The notes under the pieces are model-generated. The model searched no databases. It saw only the letters and a program-made list of their open reading frames with translations, and was not told where the DNA came from. A DNA stretch of 64,000 bases from NCBI GenBank assembly GCA_002914805.1, contig JXTB01000329.1, positions 205,350 through 269,349 of the forward strand, written 5' to 3'. This DNA comes from Parasponia andersonii. Lineage: Eukaryota; Streptophyta; Magnoliopsida; Rosales; Cannabaceae. The position numbers and the translations under genes were made by a program. Below, in pieces: positions 12,701 through 25,639 of this stretch (positions are counted from its first letter, which is position 1; each line of letters opens with the position of its first letter).

Positions 12701-15002
12701 AAATAGTTCACTAACTGCTATACAGGTGAATCATTGATCTATTAATCCTTATTGAAAACGGAGAAATAATAAGATTTGGGAAGTTCAGGAAAAAAAAAAA
12801 AAAAAAACTTCGGGACTTGGTGTCCTATCTTTTATGTTTTTATTCAATTCCTTGTGTTTGTTTTCCCAACCAAAATCCTGTTTTATACATAATACATCAC
12901 ACGTTTTTTTTTTTTTTTTTAACTTGCAGTTCGGCTTGCATCTCCTCAGTATATTCTTTGTGTATTGATTCCTTATTTTTGTTTCGGTCTGGAGAGATAC
13001 ATTCCTTTGTTTTTTCCTCTGCTTTTAGTTAATAACATTTGGGCATGAAGTTCTATGGAATACCCCATCTAAGTGACCAAAAACATTACAATTAATTTTA
13101 AACCGACAGTTGTGATGAGGAACATTTGGACTTTTCCTCTTTTTCCGCTTGCTTCTGGTAGGTTTTAAGATGTCTGGTGTGAGATTAGTAATGACAATAA
13201 CCCAAACTATTTCTTCATCATTACCTATTATCAGGATTTTGTGATGTGATTATCATACTTTGTTCTCCATTTATGTTGAAATTATCAAGCACGATTTGTT
13301 TCTAAAGTCGTTCCATTTGTGATAAATCCAGGGAGTCCTCACCTTTTCTAGTTTCCAAATGAAATTAAGTCAAATCCTACCTGAAACTCTGAAAGGAATA
13401 AAAAACTAGTTTTAATGAAGCGTCTTTTTCATTGTGGCCTGTTGAAAATGATTCTTGGTGTTTGATAAGAAAATGAGCTTTATAGTAAATTCTGATTATA
13501 TTCGAGCTGCACCCTGCTGTATATGCATCTCAATTGATGTTCTGTGGCATAGTTCTTTGATATTGTGTATTGCCGGATGACATTGCAGCAATTATCTCTC
13601 CAACATCCTGCTGTACGTTCAAAATTGGGGCTACCAGACGTGGTTACTCCTAGCTCAACTGCAGATTCGGACAGTAGTACTCCTGCTATAACACCCTCAA
13701 GCGAACCTGAAAAACTGCAGAAAGCATCTTTGGAAGACCTCTCCCCTAAGGAACTGCTTGACGTGAGTGACCTTAAATTTTGACATTGTAAGCTCTGTTA
13801 ACATCATATGTTAATAGAAGTTTTCTCAATCTTTGTGGCTGAGATTGTTAGCAGCTTTCCGTCCAACTATCATCTGAGCAACATATAGAACGAGCAATTC
13901 CTTTAATGCAGTAATTGCTGATCTTCTCATCTGAATTTTTAATTATATTCGTTTATTTATTTTTGAATTCCTTTATGTTAGAATAGCACCTTTGGCTAGC
14001 CACTATATTAAAGCAGTCATTTCTTTTTTATTGCAGACTGGCACTTTCCAAGGATCCTGAGTACACACAAGGTTTAATTTTCATGGGTCAGATTCTAATG
14101 CAGAAGGGAGTGCATACAGAGGCGATTGAATACCTGGAGCATGCCATTTCTAAGGTCTGGGACCCTGTATTCATTTTCTCTGAATATCATTTTTGCATGT
14201 TAAGCTTCCCTGCATTATATATGGTGGATTAATCTTGTGAGTCATAATCACTTTGCATGCAATCTTTTACTGAGAGTTCATTTCTAAGTTCATGCTTTTG
14301 AACAATTATCGGCAACATCACCTGTGCTCCTGCTTCTTTTTAGATTTGGCTCATACGAACTCTTTCGAACTCTGTATCATTGTTTGTTCATTAATCAGAA
14401 GCTTCTTTCTTGCTTCTCGACAGCTCTTGCTTGCTGGCCACCCTACGGAAGTGGAGGACGTTGATCATTTAATTCTTGCATCTCTATGGGCGGGTTCTCT
14501 TTATACTCGTCAGGTGCACAACCTAGCTAAAAAATGAAATTTAAGATACCATAGTACCAACACATTTCTATTTTCATGTGTATGCAAATATGGCAGACTT
14601 CAGAACCATGTGCTCTTTGTACTTGTGTATGATAGGGAAAATTAGAGGAAGGGTTGGTACACTTTGAAAGGATCGGAAGTTTGAAAGAACCGGAGCATCC
14701 AGTAAGCAAAGCTCACTACTTTGATGGATTGTTATCGCTATCAAGGTATTAAGTGGTATTATATGTATTAGAAATTTTACACTGCAGTTATTTGTACTTA
14801 TTTTCTAATGGGTTCCTCCTCAAGTTGGTGAGACTTTTTTTTCAGTGCTTTGCACAATGTGGGTTGCAGAGAAGAAGCTGCACATTATCTTCGTTTAGCT
14901 GTTGCTTATAATCCTGCGTTTAATAAATTCTGGGAGCAATTTGAAAATGACGACGACTCTTTGCTTGGCCATCTTGCCAACAGTAGACGACATGATTATT
15001 GA
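9718..15002 (+). CDS. ALB3L2: TPR-containing OXA/ALB3-type membrane insertase, complete (copy C)
   Basis: Fourteen exons joined in frame give 575 aa: 9718-10157, 10324-10430, 10661-10788, 10884-10955, 11366-11467, 11832-11891, 12077-12142, 12678-12725, 13589-13762, 13855-13910, 14037-14154, 14424-14513, 14636-14745 and 14846-15002 (stop TGA). Residues 1 to about 80 are Arg/Ser-rich, like an organelle transit peptide. The YidC/OXA core runs from about 145 to 341 with hydrophobic segments near 147-168, 212-236, 262-280 and 306-338. Residues 342-400 form a Ser/Thr/Pro linker and about 400-560 are TPR-like helices. Family knowledge: OXA2-type insertases of plant mitochondria place polytopic subunits such as COX2 in the inner membrane, with the TPR domain needed for function. 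A plastid location is the alternative. All splice sites are GT-AG and no break is seen. The symbol denotes the family; orthology is inferred from architecture. Confidence 0.93.
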
Positions 15003-15740
15003 CATGCATTGGACTGGAGTACCCAATTTTTGTTTTACTTGCTTTATCTCATTAAGTTGTATATCTACCGGAATAATTATGATCTTGTATAACAACAGAG
15101 CAATCAAATTATTATTATTATTATTATGTCATTGATGCGTTTGTTTAACTTATTAACTTGAGCTAATAAATACAATTTATTTTATGTAACCCGAATACCC
15201 AGGTTTGGTTTGTTGTCTATTGTTAATTATTATTAGCTCGGAAAGTTAGTAAGCATGCGGATAGCTGAGTCTGACTCAAAAGTAACCAACTAGGGATTAG
15301 TTTCAACTAGAGACATTAATAGCACTTCAAATCTTATTAAATCCATCATTAGTAAGGTTGATGTGTTATTCTATTTGATTATGACAAGTCCAAATGTAGT
15401 TTTTACAGAAAAATATTGCCTTTTTAACGGAGCGATGTATCACTCTTGGGTGGTCGGGTCTCTGAATTGCGGAAGCTCCTACAACCATGACGGTAAATGA
15501 CACTCGTTAGTTTGAAGGATTAAATTTATAGATATAGCAAAACCAACAACAAGGAATACATTTTAATTATCGTCTTTTTTTTTTTCTCCTTTAAAGTTCA
15601 TATATAGGTGTATAATTTATATAAGAAACACAACTTTTAGTGATTCAAGTAAAGTACAAAGGAAAGAGGATAAGGTATTACAGTCTATTTGTTTTTATGG
15701 CTGCTTCTGGTTGTGTGTGAGAGAGCAATTACCTTACTGT
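15003..15740. other. Spacer between convergent TPR-OXA and LRR genes
   Basis: Contains the 3' flank of the TPR-OXA gene. About 80 bp after the stop are similar to the flank after copy A, including the ATCTTGTAT-like end. A short (TTA)n tract lies at about 15112-15127. I see nothing coding. Confidence 0.5.
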
Positions 15741-18185
15741 TTATGTTTTGAGCATTCTCTCTAATTTTGCTTTATTCACTGCCACCTTCACGTAAAGCCA
15801 ATCGTATACAGCACTGAAGAACTCAAAGTACTTGAATCTCCAAGACTTGTTGAGCATTAAAGTGACCAAAACTCCCCAGATTCCGACCACAAACCCAAGA
15901 GCCATGCTGATGTAAAATCCTCGAGTTATGAACCCATCTTCTTCTCCATCATTTCCATGTTGTGGATTTGTTTCCTCTACATGACAGTCCTCAAGTGGCA
16001 ACCCACAGAGTTGAGGATTCCCGGCATAAGTAGCAGCATCAAATCCTTGCAATTGAGTGCCTGTCCGAATTCTTCCGGACAAGTTGTTGTTTGACAAGTT
16101 CAGGTTGGCAAGACGATCTATCTTGGTAAGGCTTGTTGGAATTTCTGGGCTCAGTCGATTTCTTGATACATCAAGGACATTTTAACTCTTCCATGTCACC
16201 AATGTCAGAAGGAAGGAATATGAGCCATCAGGCCGTTCCACGACAAATTCAAAGACACCAACCCAACCAGATGAGTTATTTCTGCAGGAATTTCCCCACT
16301 TAAGGGAGGCATTGTTTGAGAGATCAATGCACTTCATGTATCCCAGATTCATTTCGCTCTTGTATTCATATACTTTGCCTTGCCAATTCAAAGATGATTC
16401 TGTGTTGAAAAGGGTTTTATACACATTTGCATTGCCAAGACCGCTGGTATAAGGGACTCTGATTGTTGCGTTAGAATTCTCATCTCTTTTAGTTAATGCT
16501 GTGAGATTGTTGAGGCATTTGGGAAGACCACCAGAAATAGTGTTCCCAGACAGATCAACGATATGAGTACGTTGCAAGTGACATAGTTGGGAAGGGTATG
16601 GTTCCAGAGAAGTTATTCATTCGAAGGCTAATGACTTTCAGATCGGGAAGGCTATCGCCTATCCATTCAGGTATCAATCCAGAAAATTCATTTCCTCCCA
16701 CATCCAGAACTTCTAACTTTGAACACTTCTTCAAGGAGGCAGGCAATTCACCGGAGAAATTGTTATGGCGTAACTGCAGTGCTCGTATAATGGACAAGAA
16801 CCCCATAGAGGTAGGAAGTTTTCCAGAAAAATTATTGTTGGCCAAATCAAGAACGAGCAAAGATTCGAACGTCTCTTTCAACAGTCGGGTAGTTCTCCTG
16901 ACAATTGATTGTTTCAAAGATCTAAAACTGTATTTGCCAAATTTCTCCTCGTGCATAAGGAAGAGAACGACCCTGAAAAGTTGTTGTTAGAAAGGTCCAA
17001 AGATTGAACTTCCCATAGGGAATGATGGAATTGGACCTTCCGGTTGATTGAAACTTAAATCTATTCCAGGGAAGCTTGACATTGCTACAGAGAAATTTTG
17101 TGGCTTTCCGATGAGTTGGTTGTGAGAGAGATTGATTCGGCATGATTTGGATGATAGACCATCCCATAACCAGGTAGGAATGGTTCCAGAAATGGAAGCG
17201 TTAGAAATGTCAAGTTTAGAATAGTCATTCTGAGTGCGAATCCATGCTGGAAAACCTGGTGAAGATCCCAAATTGAGAGAATTCAATCTTATGGTGTCCA
17301 ATTGAAAAGGTGGAGTCCAATCAGTGTGGAAGTTTATAAGTATTGTGTTGGAAGACAAGTCCAAATACTTCAATTTGGAAAGCTTAGAGAAATGAGCTTC
17401 GGTGATGACACCTTTCAGGGAATTCCCACTCATATTGAGTGTCTCAAGCACCGATAAGTTTCCAATAATCTTTGGTATCGTTCCATTCAAGTAGTTGTTG
17501 CTAAGATCCAAAACTTTCAGCAATGAAAATTTTGTAACATTAGACAGTGGCTTCATGTTTTCATTGGAACTAGGACTCTCTAATCCATTTTGGGTTCATT
17601 TAGACAACATTTCAATCAAAGTTTCAAGCTGCCCGCTAATTCTATTTCCTATGAGGTTTAATACCCTCAAGCTACATAGACTCCCAAAAGAATTTGGAAT
17701 CCCTCCTTCAAGCAGGTTATGACTGAGATCAACAAATTCAAGAAAATTCATACTGCCAAATGCCTTAGGAATCAAACCATCTATATGGTTATTAGAAAGA
17801 TCAAGATAAAAATGGTACGACCGTGGTTAAATAACCATTGGAATATCGAAGAAGTGAGGCGATTTCCATGAAGGACAATCTCCTCAAGAGTGGAATCAGA
17901 CTTGGAAAGTGACGATGAGAAAATGGGAGCAGGAAGATCACATCCCCCTAATCTTAAGATTCTTAGCTTAGGAAGCCTATTCATGACGTGCAACCAATCA
18001 TGGACTCTACTCAAATTCATCATGCTTAGATTAAGATATTCTAAAGAGGTCAGATTAGAGAGCCATTCGAGGGTTTCAACATTCGTATAACTACTACCAC
18101 TGAGATCAAGATAATGTAACCGCCAGAGTTTACCAAGCTCAATCGGAACTGTACAACTAACATTGGTGCTATAGAGATTGAGGTA

Positions 18186-21100
18186 CCTTATATTATAGCT
18201 TGTATATATAAGACTTAGTCATAGGATTAGTTAGTTCTTAATAATAACACTTGTTATTCTGTTAGACGATTAGTTAGACAGTTGTTGAGCTGTTACTTGG
18301 TTGGTAATAGTTGTCAATGTTAGATATTTATCTTTGCTTTTATTCATCTGTATATATACTTAGTATACAGGTAATTCAATAAGGAATATTCTTTTACAAT
18401 TATATACTTAGTGTAATATGGTATCAGAGCAGGTTAATCTAGTTTCTAAGCTCAATTATTGAATCTTCTTCATTTCATTACCGAAAGCTCATTCGGCAAT
18501 TGTTTCTTCCTTAATTGAGCCCTATTTTTTCTCGATTGGGTGCTTTGTTTACCATGGCGATTTCAGGTTTTGCAACTTCGAATTAATTCGCAAACCAGTC
18601 CGTACAATCTGCAGTTCAATCCTCTATTAATGAGTCATTCAATCCTTATTTTCTGCACCATTCTGATAGTCCAGGCCTGGTCCTAGTTTTACAACCCTTG
18701 ACTGGAGATAATTACACCTCTTGGAGCCGAGCTATGCTGATCGCTCTTTTTGTCAAAAACAAGCTTGGGCTCATTGATGGTTCCATTTCCAAACCCTTAG
18801 GTACAAATCTTGAACTTCTTTCTACCTGGAAATGCAACAATGATATGATCATTTAATGGATAGTAAATTCGATCTCCAAAGAAATCTCAGCTAGCATTAT
18901 TTACGTTGATTCTGCACAAGAGATTTGGGAAGACCTTAAGGGTCGATTTCGACAGAGTAATGGACCTAGAATTTTTCAATTGCATAGAGAACTGATGAAT
19001 TTATCACAAGTACAAAACTCTGTTAGTGTCTATTTCACAAAGTTAAAGACTATCTGGGAGGAGTTGAAAAACTATAGACTAGTATGCTCTTGTGGAAAAT
19101 GCACCTGTGAAGGTGTTCAAGCCTTGAATAGCTATTATCAAATGGAGTATATTATGTCTTTTCTCATGGGATTACATGATTTATTTGCTCAAATTCGAGG
19201 CCAATTACTGCTAATGGACCCTACGCCACCCATCAACAAAGTGTTTTCTTTGATCTCTCAGGATAAACATCAAAAGGAGGTTGGGGTTCCTAGTTCAGAT
19301 TCAGCAAACATAATGGCTTTTGCAGCCAAGACCAATATTCCTAAGAGTTCAACTATTGTTTTACTTGGACTAGTATGCTCTTGTGAATAAGGTTTCTGCT
19401 ATTGTTTGGCATAATAGAGTTGGTCATTTATCATTTAAGTGTTTAGATTCGATACGATAACAATTACATTTTGATGTACTTAATGCTCGACGAGCTGGTC
19501 CTTACTATATTTGTCCTTTGATTAAGCAACAAGGGCTGTCTTTTGATTCTCATAATAACATGGCTTCAGCCCCATTTGATTTGATTCATTGTGACATTTG
19601 GGGATCATATCATGTTATATCTCATTCAGGTCATCGTTCCTTTATTACTTTGGTGGATGATTTTAGCCGTTTTACTTGGATATTTCTTCTTAAGCACAAA
19701 TCTAATGTTAGTACTGTGATTCCAAAGTTTTTCAATATAGTCACTACTCAATTTGGCACTTGTATAAAGGAATTCAGATCAGATAATGCTCCAGAGCTGG
19801 TTTTTAATGAATTCTTTAATGATAAAGGAGTTTTGCATTAGTTTTCTTATGTTGGATGACCAGAACAAAACTCAGTTGTGGAGAGAAAGCATCAGCACTT
19901 GCTCAATGTAGCTCGTGCCCTTTATTTCTATTCTCGAGTATCTTTTCAATTTTGGTCAGAATGTGTTCTCACTGCCACTTTTTTGGTTAATCGCACACCC
20001 TCACCCTTGTTGAAGAATATGACTCCTTATGAGCTTTTGTATAAGTTATGTGATATTGAAACCAAACAGTTGTTTGTTTCTCAGGATGTTGTGTTTCATG
20101 AGGACTATTTTTCTTTTCATATAGTGGTTTCTCAAGACAGGTTAATTGACCCTTTTCCAGACCTTATATTACCTAATCCTACTCTGGGTACCTCTGTTTC
20201 TATCTTTTCTCGTCCTCCTACATCTCCTATTTCTCTTGAATCCACTTCTATTCCTAACATTGTTCCCCCTCATAATGCTCCACCACTTCGACGCTCTAGT
20301 AGACCTCATCAGCCTCCTTCCTACCTTAGAGATTTTTATTGCAATCTCTTATCCCAGCAACCTTTACCAGCTTGTACTACTCAATATCCTTTTGCTGATT
20401 ATTTATCTTATACTTCTCTTTCTCCCTCTTTTCGCAACCTTGTCTTGAATGTTTCTTTTAATGTCGAGCCTCAATTTTACCATCAAGCCGTTAAGTTTTC
20501 TCACTGGCGAGATGCTATGAAAGCTGAGTTAGATGCCATGGAGGAGAACAATACTTGGTTTGTTGTTCCTTTACCTCTTTGTAAGCATTCCATTGGCTGC
20601 AAATGGATCTACATAATCAAATATCGATCTGATAGTTCTATTGAGTGCCATAAAACACATTTGGTTGCTAAAGGATATACTCAATAAGAGGACTTGGATT
20701 TTCTTGAGACTTTCTCTCCTGTAGCTAAGCTTGTTACTGTTAAGGTCCTTTTAGCCCTAGCTGCTAGTCAGTGTTGGCATCTTGTTCAACTTGATGTGAA
20801 CAACGCCTTTCTTAATGGTGATTTGTTTGAAGAGGTCTATATGGATCTTCCTCTTGGATACCATCGACAGGGTGAGTGTTCTTCCAACCAGTGGTCTCTG
20901 ACTTGCAAGCTTCACAAGTCCATTTATGGACTCAAACAAGCCTCTCGGCAATGGTACTCCAAATTCTCTCATGCTCTTCTTTCCTTTAGGTTTTCACAGT
21001 CCAAATCTGATTACTCTTTATTCACTAAAGGATTTGATTCTGCTTTTGTTGCCCTCTTGGTGTATGTTGATGACATTGTTATCACTGGTCCTTCTTTGTC

Positions 21101-22228
21101 TATCATTAATGATATGAAGGAGTTTCTTTATACTCAGTTTAAGCTCAAAGATTTAGGTCCTTTGAAGTATTTCCTGGGTCTTGAGATTGCTTCATCTGAC
21201 AAAGGTATTGTCCTTTCCCAACTTCACTATACTCTTCAATTACTTGAAGACACGGGGTATCTTGGTTGTCAGCTAACTACTATTCCTATGGATCCTAAAC
21301 TCAAACTTAGAGACACTGATGGTGATTTGTTACCGAATGCTTCGCCTTATCGTCGTTTAATTGGACGTTTGTTATATTTGGCTCTCTCACGTCCTGATAT
21401 CTCCTTTGCGATATACAAGCTCAGTCAGTTTTTGTCTCGTCCTCGCTTGCCTCACTTGAAAGCTGTTCATCATCTTCTTCGGTATCTTAAGAACCATCCT
21501 GGTCAAGGATTATTTTTCTCTTCCTCTTCATCTTTACAAGTGAAGGCTTTCTCTGATGCGGACTGGGGCTCTTGCATTGACACTCGCAAATCAGTAACTA
21601 GTTTTTGTATATTTCTTGGTGATTCATCAGTCTCTTGGCAAGCCAAGAAATAGTCTACTATTTCTTGTTATTCCGCTGAAGCTGAGTATCGGGCTCTTGC
21701 TGCTACTACAAGTGAGATAATTTGGCTTTACCATCTTCTTCGTGATTTTCAAATTCCAGTTACTCCTCCGGCTCTTCTCTTCTGTGACAATCAAGCTGCC
21801 ATTCATATAGCCTTTAATCCTACGTTTCATGAGCAGACTAAACATATCGAGCTTGACTGCCACTTTGTTCGTGATAAAGTCGCTCAAGGCTTCATTAAAC
21901 TTCTGCCCATTCGTTCTCCACATCAACTTATTGATATCTTCACCAAAGCCTTGCCTTCCTCGTTACTTTTCCCACTTCTCTCCAAGATGGTTGTTCGTGA
22001 TCTTTACGGTCCATCTTGAGGGGAGTATTATAGCTTGTATATATAAGACTTAATCATAGGATTAGTTAGTTCTTAATACTAACACTTGTTAATCTGTTAT
22101 TTGGTTGTCAACTGTTGTCAAGTATTAGATATTTATCTTTGTTTCTATTCATCTGTATATATACTTAGTATACGGGTAATTCAATAAGGAAAAATCTTTT
22201 ACAATCATGTACTTAGTGTAATACCTTA
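18186..22228 (+). mobile_element. Ty1/copia LTR retrotransposon fossil, inserted in the LRR gene
   Basis: 5' LTR 18191-18418 and 3' LTR 22026-22223 both begin TATTATAG and end GTAATA. The perfect 5-bp target duplication CCTTA lies at 18186-18190 and 22224-22228. A primer-binding site complementary to initiator Met-tRNA (TGGTATCAGAGC) starts at 18419, directly after the 5' LTR. A purine tract (TTGAGGGGAG) ends at 22025. Parts in copia order are a gag (UBN2-type) region about 18670-19390, integrase core about 19520-20040, reverse transcriptase about 20500-21300 with YVDD near 21064, and RNase H about 21540-21960. It is broken in several places and shorter than a usual full copy, so it is inert. 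The LTRs differ at about 8% of aligned sites by eye, which suggests an age of a few million years. Confidence 0.93.
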
Positions 22229-22271
22229 AATTATCGAGCAAACCAAGGAAATGTGAGATTTCGGTCAAGAA

Positions 22272-22343
22272 TCTCGAACTTAGGTCCAAATATTCCAGCT
22301 GCTGCAACCTCGAACTTAGGTCCAAATGTTCCAGCTGCTGCAA
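22272..22343 (-). repeat. 36-bp in-frame tandem duplication in the LRR gene
   Basis: Two near-identical 36-bp units (22272-22307 and 22308-22343) encode consecutive 12-residue stretches LQQLEYLDLSSR and LQQLEHLDLSSR. It is an in-frame duplication of half an LRR near the receptor's N-terminus. Confidence 0.85.
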
Positions 22344-22671
22344 CTCGATCAACGAACGGTTCATCTTGCTTTGTTCGTATACTCTTCCAGGAATAACTTC
22401 CCCTGGCATACGAAGTCCGACTACATGACTTGTCTCATTGCTGCACTGTACGCCTTTCCATTGGCAACATTCTTCTCCATTCAGCCATGGAGTTGGAATC
22501 TGATTATAAAAAAGACTTCTTCCAAATGAGACTAGTGCTCGTCTCTCCTCCTCAATGCACCTAGTCATAGTTTGGCCTAACGTTGAGTTCAACCCAAAAG
22601 CCAACAAACATTAAAAGAACAAATATTAATGCACTTGGAAGTTTAGGAGGCCTTCCAGTACTAGTATTCAT

Positions 22672-22740
22672 TTTCGCGAAAAGTAGTACTGAGCAGGGGA
22701 GAAACACTATAAATTGGCTTCGTGGCATAATCGAAACACA

Positions 22741-22776
<36 letters not shown>

Positions 22777-23048
22777 TTGTCAATCCAATAGGTATTTTTT
22801 TTCTTTACCTATGAATATGTATTTTTTTCTTAGCCGTGGATCACCATTTAATAGTGATCCAATGGCTATAATAAAGTGCATAAAAAGACGTGCATCATTA
22901 ATGTTCTTTCTATCTCTTATTTTTTACAATAAAAAAATATATATGCTAAATTTTCATTGGCCAAATTGATACCTATTTATAGGTAAAAAAAAAAAATACC
23001 TACTGAATTAGTGCCCTATATATAAAAAAAATAGCTACTGGATTCGTG

Positions 23049-23089
<41 letters not shown>

Positions 23090-23150
23090 CTTGTCTGAGC
23101 TCTAAGAAATGCACAAGTTCGAGGAAAAGAGTTGATTCATTACTTTTAGG
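22672..23150. other. Upstream region of the LRR pseudogene with two (AT)n tracts
   Basis: (AT)n microsatellites lie at about 22746-22773 and 23052-23085. Between them are two related blocks around CCAATAGGTATTTTTTTTCTTTACCTATGAATA and its complement-like TATTTATAGGTAAAAAAAAAA (about 22780-23000). They could form a hairpin of about 200 bp, perhaps a small TIR element. Confidence 0.45.
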
Positions 23151-23400
23151 CTCTTTCAACAGTATATGACCTGTTCAAAGTCGTATGTTGTTGTTGTCAA
23201 AGTTCTAGATGTTAACGATAGGCGCGTTCACTAACATTGTGGTATGATTCTAACACTTTGTTTTGGTCTTTTTTAACAGCAAATGACCTGGAAAAGTCGT
23301 ATATATCTACGTTGTCCAAGTTTCAGATGTTGACGTGTATAATAGGCGCGTCGATTAAACATTGTGGCATCATGACCCAAACAGTGTTTTGTTGTCGTGT
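23150..23400. repeat. Diverged tandem repeat of about 118 bp
   Basis: Two units (about 23150-23268 and 23269-23395) share TTTCAACAG/TTTAACAG, ATGACCTG, AAAGTCGTAT, AGATGTTAACG/AGATGTTGACG, ATAGGCGCGT and AACATTGTGG in the same order. A weaker third unit (AGATGTTAATAAATGCGTCAATTT) lies near 23910. No ORF or family was recognised. Confidence 0.6.
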
Positions 23401-25630
23401 ATACTTTTGTTTTGAGCTCTTAAGAAAATCAGGAGTTCAGGAAAATATATGCTACATAGTTTTTAGTCCCTTTTAGGTAATTTACAAAAGTAAACACTCA
23501 AGTTTGAGTTTTTGGCAAATATACTAATATTTTAATTATTTACAAATACTAATGTAGCATATATAATTTTTCTGAGTTATATAATATAGTTTTAGGGAAG
23601 CTATTAGTACTAGTACTGGTTTTTTTTCCAACAACATCAGATCCTGTTTGAAACTTAGATTTTTTAGAGGAAAAGAAAAAATAATAATTTCAAAGGATTT
23701 CATTTTCTATTGTTTGGATTTAGACAAGAAAATAAAATAAAATAGAATTAAAAAAAAAAAGAAAAATTTACAGCTTTTAGTATATAAATTTTTTGACTAA
23801 TTCATTAGGAAAAAGAAAAGTTTCAAAATATAGTTCTATATACGCTATAATACCTATAAGGGATACATATATTTTATAGAAAATAGCGTGGCCAAAGACT
23901 TAAAGTTTTAGATGTTAATAAATGCGTCAATTTTATTTACATAGTATTTTGGAGTGGAAAAAAATTCTAATAATTAGTCACTAACTAAAATATTAAATCA
24001 CAAAATAATATAATAATTACACAATATAATATCAATTAAGAAAACTTTACATGTCAAAATTACACTAGACAAAAAAAAAATTTGACATTCTAAATCAATT
24101 GTCAACAATTTATTGGATTATAAAGGGGATACATGGCGAGATTTTATTGGAGGAGCTTTCTAAAGATTAAATGTGTTGATAAGTGGTATCACAATCATTT
24201 AGTGCTAAGGCCACGATTAATATAGCCATACAACTAATGGAATTAGAATAAGTATCATTAGATTAAAATTCTTTGTATTGCCTATATAATGGCTTACTAC
24301 TGCTTTGTAAAGAAAGAGACATTAATAACAGATATAATTTTCTCTTTTTGATTACTCTATGCCATCAATAAGTGCCATCGTCTCTCTTTCCCATTTTCCT
24401 CTCTATCTCTCTCTTTTTCTTTCTTTTCATGCGTAAATTTTTCTTCCAAATAAAGCCAAGACCTTTATTAAATTTCTTCTGTCCTTTTGTTCCAAAAGCC
24501 CAACACTTCATTAAATTTCTTTTGTCTCATCTCTTTCCATTATTTTAAATAAAACAAACTTTCTTCCCGAATCCATTTCTTCCTTGGACGCTTTTTCCTA
24601 ATTTTGGTTGTTATCTATTCATTATATACATATAATGTCAATCTCTACTCATAAATCCCACCAAGCCATCTATAAATTCATCCATACTCATACATATACC
24701 GACATCAGTATCCCTATAATATATATACATATATTTATATGTATTACTATTATATCATAAGATAAAAGTATCTTTATTATTATTATATATATACGGTTGG
24801 GAACCATAAATATATATATATCCACGACACTGTCATCCATATTATATATATATATCGCATATTAATATTATTATTTAAATTTTAGAATATTAAACTACTC
24901 ACCTCATTAATTTCTATTGCTTTAGTGATAGTAACAAACTCTATATTATTATGTTAGTATAATTACTAACATTTGAATTCTGCAATTTAAATACCCAGGG
25001 ATCAGAGAGTGAATTATTTAGTACGCAGAATTATGTAATACAACCGTGTTATATAACCTCTCACATTATTTTTTAGTATTTTAAATTTTTACAGATTTAT
25101 AAAATTAAGTTATTTATTAAGACGAATTATATAATATAACTGTTTTATATACAACCTTCGATGTCAAATTCAGCCATTTAAATTCCAGTCATTTAATTTC
25201 TATATTCTAATCTAACAAAATTCTAACGCTTATTATAATTGACCATTATTATGCTTAATTATTATTATTATTATTTAGTTTTTAATAGAAAAAGAAAAAG
25301 CACCCTTCTCCCGAACACATAATATACCGACAGCAGTTAGAAGTGATGTAAGGTCAACTGAAAAGTCTCAAGTAGGAGTCTACCTTCCGAAAGTACTAAA
25401 AAGCTCATTTTTGAATGAACTCGTACTTGTATTTTCCAAGTCAAGATGTTAAATGGAATCTGGTGAGTAATTTTGGGGAACTAGCTAAGAAGCATATCAT
25501 CATGCAGTAAAGACATGGTCTATAGTCACTGGTGGGCCTTGAATCAATGAAAGAGCCGAAGAGGAAGAGCGTCATGTTTTATTGGGCTAAAGATAGTAAA
25601 GGTTAGGGAATTATACTCATTGTATCGTCT
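23401..25630. other. Gene-free AT-rich spacer
   Basis: Contains several (AT)n or (ATT)n stretches (24715-24860, 25255-25275) and poly-A runs. Short open frames have no domain or exon logic. I see no gene or named element here. Confidence 0.55.
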
Positions 25631-25639
25631 CCTGAATTT

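Larger units (their letters stand above)
15741..22671 (-). pseudogene. LRR receptor-like protein (EIX2-like RLP) pseudogene split by a copia insertion
   Basis: Minus strand, with ATG at 22671 and last codon TAA at 15741-15743. A signal-peptide-like start (PSALIFVLLMFVGFW) is followed by the LRR N-terminal cap (CIEEERRALVSFG, then WLNGEECCQWKGVQCSN). Many LRRs with LxxLxLSxNxLxGxIP spacing come next. The end has a stub with NPQLCGLPLEDC, one transmembrane helix (ISMALGFVVGIWGVLVTLML) and a short tail (LYVKVAVNKAKLER). This is the layout of EIX-type receptor-like proteins, which sense apoplastic ligands and lack a kinase. The gene is interrupted inside an early LRR by the element at 18191-22223. 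Independently its own frame is broken: signal peptide and cap are in different frames (about 22.58 kb), and further frame changes or stops fall near 17.8, 17.57, 16.96, 16.57 and 16.1-16.3 kb. It cannot make a normal receptor. Confidence 0.88.

Noticed and set aside
16598-16990. 130-codon open frame on the plus strand
   Set aside because: Antisense shadow of the LRR pseudogene.
22583-22969. 128-codon plus-strand open frame upstream of the LRR pseudogene
   Set aside because: Antisense to the signal-peptide region and then an (AT)n-derived Tyr-Ile run. Not a gene.
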